Source: a virus. From it: a DNA stretch of 64,000 bases. The stretch covers positions 1 to 64,000 of the IMG/VR virus record IMGVR_UViG_3300032116_000035; one strand, written 5' to 3'. Under the pieces are notes generated by a model. The model made no database searches and had not been told where the DNA came from. It worked only from the letters and a program-made list of their open reading frames with translations. This document shows positions 42,129 to 50,287 of this stretch, piece by piece (position 1 is the stretch's first letter; each line of letters starts with the position of its first letter). The position numbers and the translations under genes are program-made.

Positions 42129-42944
42129 ATGCAATTACAAGTTAACCTTGAAGAACTGAGAAAGAATAAACTGTTCGTGGCTACACCAATGTATGGTGGT
42201 ATGAATCACGGTTTGTATATGAAGTCTTGCCTTGACTTACAAACTATCATGATTCGTTATGGCATTGAAACAAAGTTTTCTTTTCTCTTCAACGAATCAC
42301 TCATCACAAGAGCAAGAAACTATTTGGTAGATGAGTTTCTACGCACAGATTTTACACACATGATGTTCATTGATTCGGACATTCACTTTGATCCGAATGA
42401 TATCGTAGCACTGATGGCATTAGATAAAGATGTTATTGGTGGTCCTTATCCCAAGAAGTCAATCAACTGGGGCAACATTGCGGAAACAGCCCGCAAACAT
42501 CCAGACCTGAATCCAAAAGAACTTGAGAATCTTGTTGGTGAATACGTATTCAACGTAGTAAAAGGCACACAACAATTCCAAGTATCCGAGCCATTAGAAG
42601 TAATGGAAATTGGTACAGGTCATATGATGATCAAGCGTCAGGTGTTTGATAAGATGAAAGAAGAATATCCTTTCATTCGTTATAAGCCCGATCATATTGG
42701 TCAAGCACATTTCGATGGCTCACGTTACATTCATGCATACTTTGATACCGTGATTGACACAACTGATTCATGTGTTGGTGGTGGCTCTGAGCGTTATCTG
42801 TCAGAAGATTATATGTTCTGTCAAATGTGGCGCAAGATGGGTGGAAACATTTGGTTGTGTCCTTGGATGAGAACTCAGCATATCGGTACATACGCATTTA
42901 CTGGCAACATGCCCGCTGTTGCTCAGTATACCGGTAGACTTTGA
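42129..42944 (+). CDS. GT-A-fold glycosyltransferase
   Basis: A 271-residue protein. The start LFVATPMYGGMNHGLYMKSCLDL and the metal-binding DSDIHFDPNDIVAL are typical of GT-A transferases (GT2-like, of the kind with a D-x-D motif). LSEDYMFCQMWRKMGGNIWLCP parallels the C-terminal ED acceptor-site region. The donor and acceptor are unknown; modified phage DNA, a virion protein, or host surface glycan are all possible. The ATG lacks a clear ribosome site. Its stop overlaps the next start (TTGA). Confidence 0.82.
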   Translation: MQLQVNLEELRKNKLFVATPMYGGMNHGLYMKSCLDLQTIMIRYGIETKFSFLFNESLITRARNYLVDEFLRTDFTHMMFIDSDIHFDPNDIVALMALDKDVIGGPYPKKSINWGNIAETARKHPDLNPKELENLVGEYVFNVVKGTQQFQVSEPLEVMEIGTGHMMIKRQVFDKMKEEYPFIRYKPDHIGQAHFDGSRYIHAYFDTVIDTTDSCVGGGSERYLSEDYMFCQMWRKMGGNIWLCPWMRTQHIGTYAFTGNMPAVAQYTGRL

Positions 42945-43210
42945 TCGACTACAAATACAGTGAAGACCGTATTCTTGAAGAGTTAAAAAAATACATCGAC
43001 AAGACATACGGTCAACACTACTCACTAAACAAATTCCAAACTTCAGAATTCATTATAGACTGTGGGCACGGTGAAGGATTCTTTATTGGAAACATCATGA
43101 AGTATGCACAGCGTTACGGCAAAAAGAACGGCTATAATCGAGATGACTTGTTAAAAGTTGTACACTATGCTATAATGGCCTTACATAATCATGACTTGAC
43201 GAGGAAATAA
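42941..43210 (+). CDS. DUF3310-type small protein
   Basis: An 89-residue protein. GFFIGNIMKYAQRYGKKNGYNRDDLLKVVHYAIMAL is the DUF3310 core (also called SaV-like; sometimes labelled nucleotide kinase without proof). It begins with TTG overlapping the stop of the glycosyltransferase, since no ATG is near and the N-terminus lines up. Function unknown. It contains promoter P7 for the clamp gene. Confidence 0.75.
   Translation: MIDYKYSEDRILEELKKYIDKTYGQHYSLNKFQTSEFIIDCGHGEGFFIGNIMKYAQRYGKKNGYNRDDLLKVVHYAIMALHNHDLTRK
43148..43176 (+). promoter_or_regulatory. Sigma70-type promoter P7 before the sliding clamp gene
   Basis: TTGTTA at 43148-43153, a 17-base spacer and TATAAT at 43171-43176 followed by GG, inside the end of the DUF3310 gene and 37 bases before the clamp ATG. 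Confidence 0.65.
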
Positions 43211-43213
43211 ATC

Positions 43214-43894
43214 ATGAAACTTTCAAATGAAACTCTGTCTGTATTGAAAAACTTTGCCAGTATTAATCAAGGCATTCTTTTCAAACCAGGCAAAACAATT
43301 CGTACCATTTCTACTCATAAGAATATTCTTGCTGAGGCTGTTGTCTCTGAAGAAATTCCAAAAGAGTTTGGTGTATATGATCTGAACAACTTTTTGTCCG
43401 TTCTTTCACTACACAAAGAAGAACCTGTGATTGACTTTGATGAGGCAAATGTTCTCATCTCTGGTCTACAAGGTCGCAGCAAAATCAAATATCGCTTCTG
43501 TGCATCAAGCATGATCGTTGCTGCACCAGATAAGAATCTGGAACTCAACAATCCAGAAATCAAATTTGATTTGAGTGCAGAAGACTTTGATTGGATTCTT
43601 CGTGCTGCCAATGTCCTTTCTTCACCACATATTGCTATTGAATCTGATGGTAGTAAAGTTTCTGTAACTGCATTTGATTTGCAGAATGATGCAGCACACA
43701 CAGAATCTCTTGAAGTGTCAAAGAGCAATGGTGACAAGTACAAGATGCTGTTCAAAACAGAGAATTTGAAGATGCTTGCTGGTGCTTATTCAGTAACTAT
43801 CTCTTCAAAGGGTATTGCACACTTCAAACACAAATCAATGAGCATTCAGTATTGGATTGCAACTGAAGCAGGCTCAAAATATGAGAAAGGTTAA
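43214..43894 (+). CDS. gp45: Sliding clamp gp45
   Basis: A 226-residue clamp subunit (T4 228). MKLSNETLSVLKNFASINQGILFKPG and KTIRTISTHKNILAEAVV are near-identical in pattern to T4 gp45, and the C-terminal SIQYWIATE strand is conserved. The trimeric ring tethers gp43 to DNA and, with gp55, activates late transcription. It is the first gene of the replication cluster 45-44-62-regA. Confidence 0.96.
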   Translation: MKLSNETLSVLKNFASINQGILFKPGKTIRTISTHKNILAEAVVSEEIPKEFGVYDLNNFLSVLSLHKEEPVIDFDEANVLISGLQGRSKIKYRFCASSMIVAAPDKNLELNNPEIKFDLSAEDFDWILRAANVLSSPHIAIESDGSKVSVTAFDLQNDAAHTESLEVSKSNGDKYKMLFKTENLKMLAGAYSVTISSKGIAHFKHKSMSIQYWIATEAGSKYEKG

Positions 43895-43896
43895 TC

Positions 43897-44112
43897 ATGG
43901 GTAAGTTTGTTATTTTTACAAATGCATCACTAAACCACGATGGTGATTCAATCGCTATCAATAAAGACATTGTTGCATCAGTCTTTGAACTAATTCAGCC
44001 AGATTCAAATGCACAACTACAACCAAGAACTGTTATTTACGGTGTCAATAATATTGATTGGCAAGTTAAAGAACCATATCTTGAAGTGCTTGCAAAATTG
44101 AACGCTGACTGA
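43897..44112 (+). CDS. Small protein between clamp and clamp loader
   Basis: A 71-residue protein not recognised. It contains beta-strand-like ends (MGKFVIFTNASLN; RTVIYGVNNIDWQV) and a central helix. It starts two bases after the clamp stop and lies before the clamp-loader promoter, so it is co-transcribed with gp45. Similar small proteins with no known role are common here. Confidence 0.55.
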   Translation: MGKFVIFTNASLNHDGDSIAINKDIVASVFELIQPDSNAQLQPRTVIYGVNNIDWQVKEPYLEVLAKLNAD

Positions 44113-44118
44113 TATAAT
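44090..44118 (+). promoter_or_regulatory. Sigma70-type promoter P6 before clamp loader gene
   Basis: TTGCAA at 44090-44095, 17-base spacer and TATAAT at 44113-44118; start expected near 44125, 26 bases before the gp44 ATG. Confidence 0.6.
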
Positions 44119-44150
44119 ATATTACATTATGATTTTTGTGAAAGGTTACC

Positions 44151-45080
44151 ATGGAACATCTTCTATGGACAGAAAAGTATCGGCCACGAACAGTGGAAGA
44201 ATGTATTCTACCAGAACGTTTGAAAGCAGTGTTTCAACAATACGTAAACCAGAAAGAGATGCCAAATCTCCTTCTGGCTGGTGGGGCGGGTGTGGGCAAG
44301 ACGACAATCGCCAAAGCCATGTGCAACGAAATCGGTTGCGACTACATGGTAATCAATGGTTCTGATGAGAACGGCGTCGATACAATTCGTGTCAAAATCA
44401 AAAACTATGCATCATCGGTTTCACTTTCTGGTGGCCGTAAGGTTGTCATTCTAGATGAAGCAGATTATCTAACACCAAACGCACAAGCAATTCTGCGTAA
44501 TGCGATTGAAGAGTTTGCTGCAAACTGTTCTTTCATTTTCACCTGCAACTATAAAAACAAAATCATTGATCCACTACACAGTCGTTGTGCGGTCATTGAA
44601 TTTGGTTTGAAGAATGGTGAAAAAGCGCAAATGGCTTCTGCGTTTTTCAAACGCATCACACACATACTTGATACAGAGAAAGTTGAATTTGACGAAAAGG
44701 TAATTGCCGAAGTAGTCAAGAAACACTTTCCAGATTTTCGTCGTGTTATCAATGAACTTCAACGCTATTCCAAACTCGGCAAGATTGATGTAGGCATCCT
44801 CTCTCAGATTGGTGATATTTCTCTAACACAGATTGTCAAACATTTGAAAGAAAAAGACTTTACGTCCGTCCGTAAATGGGCAGCAACGTCGGAAATTGAT
44901 AACACGACATTCTTTCGCAAACTCTATGATGCTTTGTATGACATTGCAAAGCCTCAGAGTATACCACAAGCAGTCTTAATTCTTGCTGACTACCAATACA
45001 AGCAAGCATTTGTTGCTGACCATGAAATCAATCTTGTTGCTTGCCTGACAGAAATCATGGCTAACGTGGAATTCAAATGA
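44151..45080 (+). CDS. gp44: Clamp loader large subunit gp44
   Basis: A 309-residue AAA+ ATPase (T4 319). Features: LWTEKYRPRTVEECILP at the N-terminus, Walker A GGAGVGKTT, DEAD-like Walker B VVILDEADYL, SRC motif (HSRCAVIEF) with the arginine finger, and sensor 1 FTCNY. Four copies plus one gp62 open the clamp. In T4 gp62 follows immediately; here the restriction-modification pair lies between. Overlaps that pair by four bases (ATGA). Confidence 0.96.
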   Translation: MEHLLWTEKYRPRTVEECILPERLKAVFQQYVNQKEMPNLLLAGGAGVGKTTIAKAMCNEIGCDYMVINGSDENGVDTIRVKIKNYASSVSLSGGRKVVILDEADYLTPNAQAILRNAIEEFAANCSFIFTCNYKNKIIDPLHSRCAVIEFGLKNGEKAQMASAFFKRITHILDTEKVEFDEKVIAEVVKKHFPDFRRVINELQRYSKLGKIDVGILSQIGDISLTQIVKHLKEKDFTSVRKWAATSEIDNTTFFRKLYDALYDIAKPQSIPQAVLILADYQYKQAFVADHEINLVACLTEIMANVEFK

Positions 45081-45646
45081 TACCTTTTGATACCTTATTT
45101 AAAGATGGCAAACTCAACAAGTTTATGGAAGAAAAGTCTAAAAACTTGTGGGAAGGCACACTCTTTGAAAAGTATCCATTGATATCCAACAAAAACAAAG
45201 GCGCCTTGGGAGAGAAAATAGTAGGTAAATACATGACATTACTAAACTGTTCTGTAAGAGAAAGAAAAAATTCAGGACAGGATTTTTTAATTGATGGTTA
45301 TAAAACCGAAGTTAAAATTAGTTTAGCACATGAAACAGTACACAATCAATTTGCGCTTAATCACATTTCAATAAAAAAAGATTGGGAAAGATTGATCTTT
45401 CTTGGAGTCAACTATGATCTTTCAAAGTCAAAAATGGTATTCTTCAAGAAACAAGACTTTATTGACCATATGGACAACACACCTTCTCCTTTGTTTAAAC
45501 ATCAACAAGGTGGTGAAAAAATAAAGAATGACGATTACATTTTGATGGGTAATTTTGATAATTTTTTTGATTTGGATTTTGTCTACGACATTTCTGAATG
45601 GAAAAATAAGGAAGAACTAAGAGGTCTAGAATTTTGGTTGAAATAA
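45077..45646 (+). CDS. Putative PD-(D/E)XK restriction endonuclease
   Basis: A 189-residue protein paired with a DNA methyltransferase. The fold signature is visible: GALGEKIVGKYM with Glu46 in the first helix, then GQDFLIDGYKTEVKIS with Asp69, Glu78 and Lys80 (D-x8-E-x-K). The following HISIKKDWERLIFLGVNYD fits the usual next strands. Type II-like endonuclease is inferred from the pairing and motif. It overlaps gp44 by four bases and the methyltransferase by 13. The DNA here is clearly more AT-rich than the flanking clamp-loader genes, suggesting recent transfer. Confidence 0.75.
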   Translation: MIPFDTLFKDGKLNKFMEEKSKNLWEGTLFEKYPLISNKNKGALGEKIVGKYMTLLNCSVRERKNSGQDFLIDGYKTEVKISLAHETVHNQFALNHISIKKDWERLIFLGVNYDLSKSKMVFFKKQDFIDHMDNTPSPLFKHQQGGEKIKNDDYILMGNFDNFFDLDFVYDISEWKNKEELRGLEFWLK

Positions 45647-46635
45647 AAGACTTTTTGAATATCAGATATAGTACCAGAAATCTTTCCGATGAACAATTTG
45701 AGGGTATAGTCAATGACTTAGCCACTCAATTAGAAGGTATAGATTACAAAACACTTTATACTGAAGAACAACTAAGGACAGATTGGAACAATTTGATTCG
45801 TTGGTTTTCAAATGAAAACACCATCAATTCAACTTCAAGAATTGGAATGAAATTGTGTGAACACTTTTTCCCAAACTTCTATAAAATAGAAGACAATCGT
45901 GGTAAAAGTTTTGCCAACAGTTGGACTGCTGAAAATCTGCAAAAAATTTTACGTTGGAATAGAAAGAGTCATAGCACACCATATCTTTCAGAACTAAAAC
46001 GTGGAGTTTATTTTTGTTGTGGTCTAACCAAAAGTACAATGTATAGACCACAAATGGCAAAACTTTTGTGTTTGAAATATAAACCAAAAATAGTTTTAGA
46101 CCCATGTGCTGGTTGGGGTGGAAGAATGTTAGGTGTGGTTTCAAGTGGTGCAAGATACATTGCTTTTGAACCAAATACAGAAACTTATAAAAATTTACAA
46201 AGACTGATTAAGTTTTTAAATATTGAAGATAAAGTTACAATCATATGTGATGATGCTTTAAATATGGCTAACTATAATTTACCTAAAGTGGATATGGTTT
46301 TGACCAGCCCACCCTATTTTGATGTTGAAGTTTATACTAAAGAGTCAACTCAATCAATAAACAATGTAACTAACTATGAATCCTGGATTGCAGAGTTTCT
46401 CAAACCTTTGATTGAAAAATCACTAAGCCATTTGAAAGAAGATGGTGTGAGTTGTTGGAACGTCGGTAAAGTCGGAAATAAAAACATGATAGATGATGTT
46501 AAGAATGTTCACTTTGAAAAACATTATTACGTTTTTGATAAATTCTCACTGGTCAGCAGCAAAAGGCAGGCATTGCAGAATGAACTTAAAAATGAGAAAA
46601 GTTTAGATGACACGGTGATTTTTAAATATGAGTAA
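45634..46635 (+). CDS. DNA methyltransferase (SPPY type)
   Basis: A 333-residue class I DNA methyltransferase. SAM-binding motif I is DPCAGWGGRMLG (starting Asp156), then IAFEPN (motif II), and the catalytic motif IV TSPPY (224-228), the form seen in N4-cytosine and N6-adenine enzymes. The N-terminal 130 residues are probably for target recognition. The TTG at 45634 is preceded by AAGAGG and overlaps the endonuclease by 13 bases. It would protect phage DNA from the partner nuclease. It overlaps gp62 by 8 bases, so the pair is fully built into the clamp-loader transcript. Confidence 0.87.
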   Translation: MVEIKDFLNIRYSTRNLSDEQFEGIVNDLATQLEGIDYKTLYTEEQLRTDWNNLIRWFSNENTINSTSRIGMKLCEHFFPNFYKIEDNRGKSFANSWTAENLQKILRWNRKSHSTPYLSELKRGVYFCCGLTKSTMYRPQMAKLLCLKYKPKIVLDPCAGWGGRMLGVVSSGARYIAFEPNTETYKNLQRLIKFLNIEDKVTIICDDALNMANYNLPKVDMVLTSPPYFDVEVYTKESTQSINNVTNYESWIAEFLKPLIEKSLSHLKEDGVSCWNVGKVGNKNMIDDVKNVHFEKHYYVFDKFSLVSSKRQALQNELKNEKSLDDTVIFKYE

Positions 46636-47014
46636 TCCATTTGACTATGCAACTGCCATCCTACAAACTAAGAAGCAAATGATTGTAGATGATATAACCG
46701 AGAAAGACTATGCTCCTTTTCTGGTCAACCGAGCCTTGTCTCAACACAAGGATTGTCTGGCCTTTGCGAATGAGATGAATAGTAGGCACTACCTTGAAAA
46801 GAAACTACAATTTGACTATTTGCTAAATACCGTCAGGTCTATGAAAAGACCGTTTGCGAAGTGGGCTAAGGCTGAAAAAAACGATGATTTGGAATGTGTC
46901 AAACTGGTCTATGGCCTGTCCGATTCCAAAGCACGTGAGGCTTTGAGACTTCTCAGCAAAGAACAAATCCAAAAACTAAAAGAAGAAACCCTGACGGGTG
47001 GGTTAAGGAAATGA
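46628..47014 (+). CDS. gp62: Clamp loader small subunit gp62-like
   Basis: A 128-residue protein (T4 187; shorter in aquatic relatives). FLVNRALSQHKDCLAFANEMNSRHYLEKKLQFDYLLN is the conserved core, and KRPFAKWAKAEKNDDLECVKLVYG follows. It forms the fifth subunit of the gp44/gp62 loader. It now starts inside the methyltransferase end, so its translation may depend on it. Confidence 0.9.
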   Translation: MSNPFDYATAILQTKKQMIVDDITEKDYAPFLVNRALSQHKDCLAFANEMNSRHYLEKKLQFDYLLNTVRSMKRPFAKWAKAEKNDDLECVKLVYGLSDSKAREALRLLSKEQIQKLKEETLTGGLRK

Positions 47015-47015
47015 C

Positions 47016-47420
47016 ATGGTTGATTTATCAAAGTTTGTTGAAGTCGTTCTTTCAAATCAAGATGACTTTTTAAAAATTCGTGAGACACTCACAAGAATCG
47101 GTGTCTCAAGTCGTAAAGAGAGGGTGCTGTATCAGTCTTGCCATATTCTACATAAACAAGGTAAGTATTATATCGTACACTTCAAAGAATTATTTGCATT
47201 AGATGGTAAGCTATCAACAATTACCGAAAATGATATACAAAGACGTAACGCTATTGCCAATTTACTTGAGGAATGGGGCTTGCTAAAGATTGTAAACTAT
47301 GATATAGTAGAGAATAATATGGCACCAATTCATCAAATTAAGATTATTGCTTTCAAAGAAAAAGATGAATGGGAACTAGTTGCTAAATATAACATAGGTA
47401 AAAAAGGTAGAACTGAATAA
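47016..47420 (+). CDS. regA: Translational repressor RegA
   Basis: A 134-residue protein (T4 122). The DDFLKIRETLTRIGVSSRKERVLYQSCHILHKQGKYYIVHFKELF block is RegA. It binds AU-rich ribosome sites of early phage mRNAs and represses its own synthesis. Its place after gp62 is as in T4. The next T4 gene, gp43, is displaced here to 50823. Confidence 0.95.
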   Translation: MVDLSKFVEVVLSNQDDFLKIRETLTRIGVSSRKERVLYQSCHILHKQGKYYIVHFKELFALDGKLSTITENDIQRRNAIANLLEEWGLLKIVNYDIVENNMAPIHQIKIIAFKEKDEWELVAKYNIGKKGRTE

Positions 47421-47432
47421 CGGTGATGCATC

Positions 47433-47615
47433 ATGAGCAAAGTGAAAAACAATGCGATTAAACTGGTTAACAAGTACACCAAAGAAGAGGTGTACACACG
47501 GAATTACGATGATGTGATAAAAGAAGGCAATAATGAGTTCATTAAAGTCTTCAATCAAAGTAATCCACAAAGAACTTATCTTGTCAATCGTACAGCATTT
47601 GCGATTGCCAAGTGA
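47433..47615 (+). CDS. 60-residue small protein after RegA
   Basis: Not recognised. MSKVKNNAIKLVNKYTKEEVYTRNYDDVIKEGNNEFIKVF is mixed alpha/beta and basic; it could be a small Sm-like or RNA-binding protein but no motif decides. It has no strong ribosome site, and a hairpin follows at 47609-47650. Confidence 0.5.
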   Translation: MSKVKNNAIKLVNKYTKEEVYTRNYDDVIKEGNNEFIKVFNQSNPQRTYLVNRTAFAIAK

Positions 47616-47650
47616 GTCGTGATGCCTTCGGGGTCACGTAATTTTACTTG
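47609..47650 (+). promoter_or_regulatory. Hairpin upstream of Hsp20
   Basis: Outer arms CAAGT / ACTTG and inner arms CGTGA / TCACG fold around CCTTCGG. It lies between the small gene and the Hsp20 ribosome site (AAAAGGAG). It lacks a proper T run, so its role as terminator or as a leader thermosensor is open. Confidence 0.3.
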
Positions 47651-47667
47651 CTTAAAAGGAGAAAACT

Positions 47668-48153
47668 ATGACTATTACTCGTATTAGTCCTTTACTACAT
47701 CATACTCTTGGCTTTGATCGTTTCTTTGATGACATTGAGAAGTTGTTGTCTGCTACGCCAGCACAACATACTGGAAATACTTTTCCGTATCACAATATTA
47801 TCAGAGTAGATGACAATCGTTACATTATTGAACTTGCGGTTGCAGGCTTCAGTAAAGACGACATTGAAATTACCAGAGAAAAAAATACTTTGGTAATCAA
47901 AGGTAATAAAGAAGATGAAGATATGGGACAAGCAGAATATCTACACAGAGGTATTGCTGCACGTAACTTCACAAAAACAATTACCATTGCTGACACTATT
48001 GAAGTACATAGTTCAGAACTCAAAGATGGTATTCTGCGTGTTGGTCTTATTAATGTTATTCCAGAACATCAAAAGCCAAAACGCATTGAAATTGGTAATG
48101 AACTGAAATTTTTTGAGCCTAAACTTCTACAAGAAGAAAAACAGGCTGCATAA
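47668..48153 (+). CDS. hsp20: Small heat-shock protein Hsp20
   Basis: A 161-residue IbpA-like chaperone. RISPLLHHTLGFDRFFDDIEKLL precedes an alpha-crystallin domain (YHNIIRVDDNRYIIELAVAGFSKDDIEI; GRGIAARNF-type HRGIAARNFTKTITI) ending in DGILRVGLINVIPE, and a short tail. It binds unfolding proteins without ATP. Hsp20 genes are common in marine T4-like phages near the replication cluster. It has a good ribosome site (AAAAGGAG). Confidence 0.95.
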   Translation: MTITRISPLLHHTLGFDRFFDDIEKLLSATPAQHTGNTFPYHNIIRVDDNRYIIELAVAGFSKDDIEITREKNTLVIKGNKEDEDMGQAEYLHRGIAARNFTKTITIADTIEVHSSELKDGILRVGLINVIPEHQKPKRIEIGNELKFFEPKLLQEEKQAA

Positions 48154-48155
48154 AC

Positions 48156-48177
48156 AGTGGGGCGCAAGCCCCACTTT
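48156..48177 (+). terminator. Hairpin after Hsp20, weak terminator
   Basis: A perfect 8-base stem AGTGGGGC / GCCCCACT with a GCAA tetraloop, followed only by TTTG. It begins two bases after the Hsp20 stop codon and probably ends or stabilises that mRNA. Confidence 0.6.
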
Positions 48178-48186
48178 GAAGGATAC

Positions 48187-48765
48187 ATGATGGACAAAGA
48201 CCTACGATCATATCTCAAAATCTATTCCGATTGGCTCACACCAGAAGTGTGTCAAGAAACTGTTGACGAACTTGAACTAGTTGAAGGACAGTTTCAGACG
48301 CACCAGTTCTACGACTATCAGAATAATTCTAATCATTCGTATGAGCATGAACTTGCTGTTACATGGTCAAATGTAAAGCACAAAGAGTACATCATGCAAA
48401 GAATATGGGATGGCTTGCAGAGATATCACAAAGAACTTACTGATTGGGGTTGTAATTGGTATCAATCTTGGCAAGGATTCACTGAAGTTCGTTTCAACCG
48501 TTATCGTGAAGATACACAAATGAAACTTCACTGCGACCACATTCATTCAATGTTTGATGGTCAACGTAAGGGTATACCAACACTTACTATTCTTGGTGGT
48601 TTGAATGGCGGCTATGATGGTGGTGATTTGGTATTTTGGCAAGACACTCCTATAACTTTGAAGTCTGGTGAGATTATGATTTTCCCATCAAACTTCCTTT
48701 ATCCACACAGAGTCGATCTGGTGACGAAAGGCACACGATACTCTTATGTTGCTTGGACATGGTAA
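48187..48765 (+). CDS. 2OG-Fe(II) oxygenase
   Basis: A 192-residue protein. Iron ligands are in HCDHIH (H-x-D) and the later YPHRV; GGDLVFW, PSNFLYPHRV and the final GTRYSYVAW strand are typical of phage prolyl-hydroxylase-like enzymes. Start at ATG 48187 with AAGG upstream is chosen over GTG 48157, which lies in a hairpin. Substrate unknown. The stop overlaps the next small gene (TAATG). Confidence 0.82.
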   Translation: MMDKDLRSYLKIYSDWLTPEVCQETVDELELVEGQFQTHQFYDYQNNSNHSYEHELAVTWSNVKHKEYIMQRIWDGLQRYHKELTDWGCNWYQSWQGFTEVRFNRYREDTQMKLHCDHIHSMFDGQRKGIPTLTILGGLNGGYDGGDLVFWQDTPITLKSGEIMIFPSNFLYPHRVDLVTKGTRYSYVAWTW

Positions 48766-48929
48766 TGAAATCAAATTCAAACTTTAAAATGGGCAAAGAA
48801 CTGAAGGTTCTACTTTCAGGTCTTTCTGGTAAAAACAAGACTGACTACAAGCGTGAGATGATTCAAGCAATCATTGCTCCACGAATTGAATTCAAGAAGA
48901 AGAAAAAAGAAGAGGTGCAAGGTGACTGA
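48765..48929 (+). CDS. 54-residue basic small protein
   Basis: Starts by overlapping the oxygenase stop (TAATG) and ends TGA inside the start of the next gene. The sequence MKSNSNFKMGKELKVLLSGL then SGKNKTDYKREMIQAIIAP ends in a lysine run (FKKKKKEEVQGD). It is tightly packed on both sides, which supports reality. No family recognised. Confidence 0.6.
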   Translation: MKSNSNFKMGKELKVLLSGLSGKNKTDYKREMIQAIIAPRIEFKKKKKEEVQGD

Positions 48930-49737
48930 TCTGTTGATGGTAAGTCACTTTCATAAAGACTTTCCTTTTAATCATGAATCCTCTTGGCTGAAAGCAGCAT
49001 ACGCTGGTTCTCATGCGCCATACAAGTGGCAACCACCAGGTCCCGGCAATTGGATCAACACATCACAACATAAAAGTGTATATGGCTATCGTCACTATTA
49101 CAGCATGTGTAGTGAAGATGAGTTTCTTCGTGCATTAGCACAACAAGCATCCGAGTATTACTTGTGGCATAATGGTCGTGCAGACTTCATTGGCTGTACA
49201 ACATATCGTCGTTATTTGGACTTCAAAGGTGACTTGGGTAAAAATATTCTGAAATCATCGTTGCCGGCCACACAAGAAAGTGCTAATTACATGTCATCCG
49301 ATGAACAGAAGGCGGCCGCACTCAAACTACTTGAGACACACGATGCGATTACGAATCACATCACACCATTGCCATACTCAGTTCGTAATCAGTATCTACA
49401 GTCACAACCAGCAGAGTATTTGAATCTGTTTTTAGAGGGTATTGAAAAGTTATTACCTGATTACAGAGACAAGATGAGTTGGTGGGATGACAACGGCGCC
49501 AGTTTTGAAACATGTTATGTCATGCGTAAGCAACTGTTCAGAAAATATGCTTCTGAGTTATTTGAACTTTTAGAATATGTGTGGCAGAACACAAGCAGAG
49601 TATATCCAACAACTACAACAACATCTGAGCCATTGCCTTGGAGATATCCAGGTTTTTTAGGTGAAAGATTTTTACCATTCTTCCTACACGCCAACAACGT
49701 AAACGTGGCTAGAACGTCACTTGTCATTTTGGAATAG
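48922..49737 (+). CDS. DUF4422-like glycosyltransferase
   Basis: A 271-residue protein. The block YYSMCSEDEFLRALAQQASEYYLWHNG then ADFIGCTTYRRYLDFKGD resembles the (D)YIGLxHYRRYF motif of DUF4422 glycosyltransferases of capsule and LPS loci; YPTTTTTSEPLPWRYPGFLGERFLPFFL is also typical. The GTG at 48922 is chosen: AGAGG lies upstream and it overlaps the small gene by 8 bases, the same pattern as uvsY-uvsW. Acceptor unknown. Confidence 0.7.
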   Translation: MTDLLMVSHFHKDFPFNHESSWLKAAYAGSHAPYKWQPPGPGNWINTSQHKSVYGYRHYYSMCSEDEFLRALAQQASEYYLWHNGRADFIGCTTYRRYLDFKGDLGKNILKSSLPATQESANYMSSDEQKAAALKLLETHDAITNHITPLPYSVRNQYLQSQPAEYLNLFLEGIEKLLPDYRDKMSWWDDNGASFETCYVMRKQLFRKYASELFELLEYVWQNTSRVYPTTTTTSEPLPWRYPGFLGERFLPFFLHANNVNVARTSLVILE

Positions 49738-49789
49738 TCGGAACGATTTTTTCGTCGTGCGCCATGCATGAAGTGAGTGCTTACTTATA

Positions 49790-50284
49790 ATGAAAGAAAA
49801 ATACGTAAAAGCCCATATGAAAGCGGCCAGCGTTTATGCTGAACTTTCAACTGCTCGTAGATTACATGTAGGTTGTGTAATCGTCAAAGACAATACCATC
49901 ATTGGTATCGGATATAACGGCATGCCATCTGGTTGGGATAACAACTGTGAAGAAACTTTATATGTCCTCAAAGATGAATGTTATGAGACACCGGAATGGA
50001 TGATTGCCAATGGTTATACCGAAACTGCTCATGGTTGGACACGGTTAACGTCTAAACCAGAAGTTCTACATGCCGAATCTAATGCTATTGCTAAAGTTTC
50101 TCGGTCAACAAACTCAAGTGATGGGGCAACAATGTTTATTACCCACGCACCGTGCTTGGAATGTGCTAAGATGATATATCAGTCAGGAATCAAGGAGGTT
50201 TACTACAAAAACGCCTACAGAAGTGATTCAGGTATCAATTTTCTAAAAAAATGTGAAATTAAAGTTATTCAATGTGAGGAGTAA
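49790..50284 (+). CDS. cd: Deoxycytidylate deaminase
   Basis: A 164-residue dCMP deaminase (T4 193). Zinc ligands and catalytic Glu are in HAESNAIA (H-x-E) and APCLECAKMI (P-C-x2-C). RLHVGCVIVKDNTIIGIGYNGMPSG is the substrate-binding part. It makes dUMP from dCMP for dTTP synthesis. The 52-base gap before it has no promoter I can see; the ATG lacks a clear ribosome site. Confidence 0.93.
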   Translation: MKEKYVKAHMKAASVYAELSTARRLHVGCVIVKDNTIIGIGYNGMPSGWDNNCEETLYVLKDECYETPEWMIANGYTETAHGWTRLTSKPEVLHAESNAIAKVSRSTNSSDGATMFITHAPCLECAKMIYQSGIKEVYYKNAYRSDSGINFLKKCEIKVIQCEE

Positions 50285-50287
50285 ATT

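Noticed and set aside
48157-48186. GTG start for the oxygenase at 48157
   Set aside because: It lies inside a perfect hairpin right after the Hsp20 stop, while ATG 48187 has a ribosome site and fits the family start.
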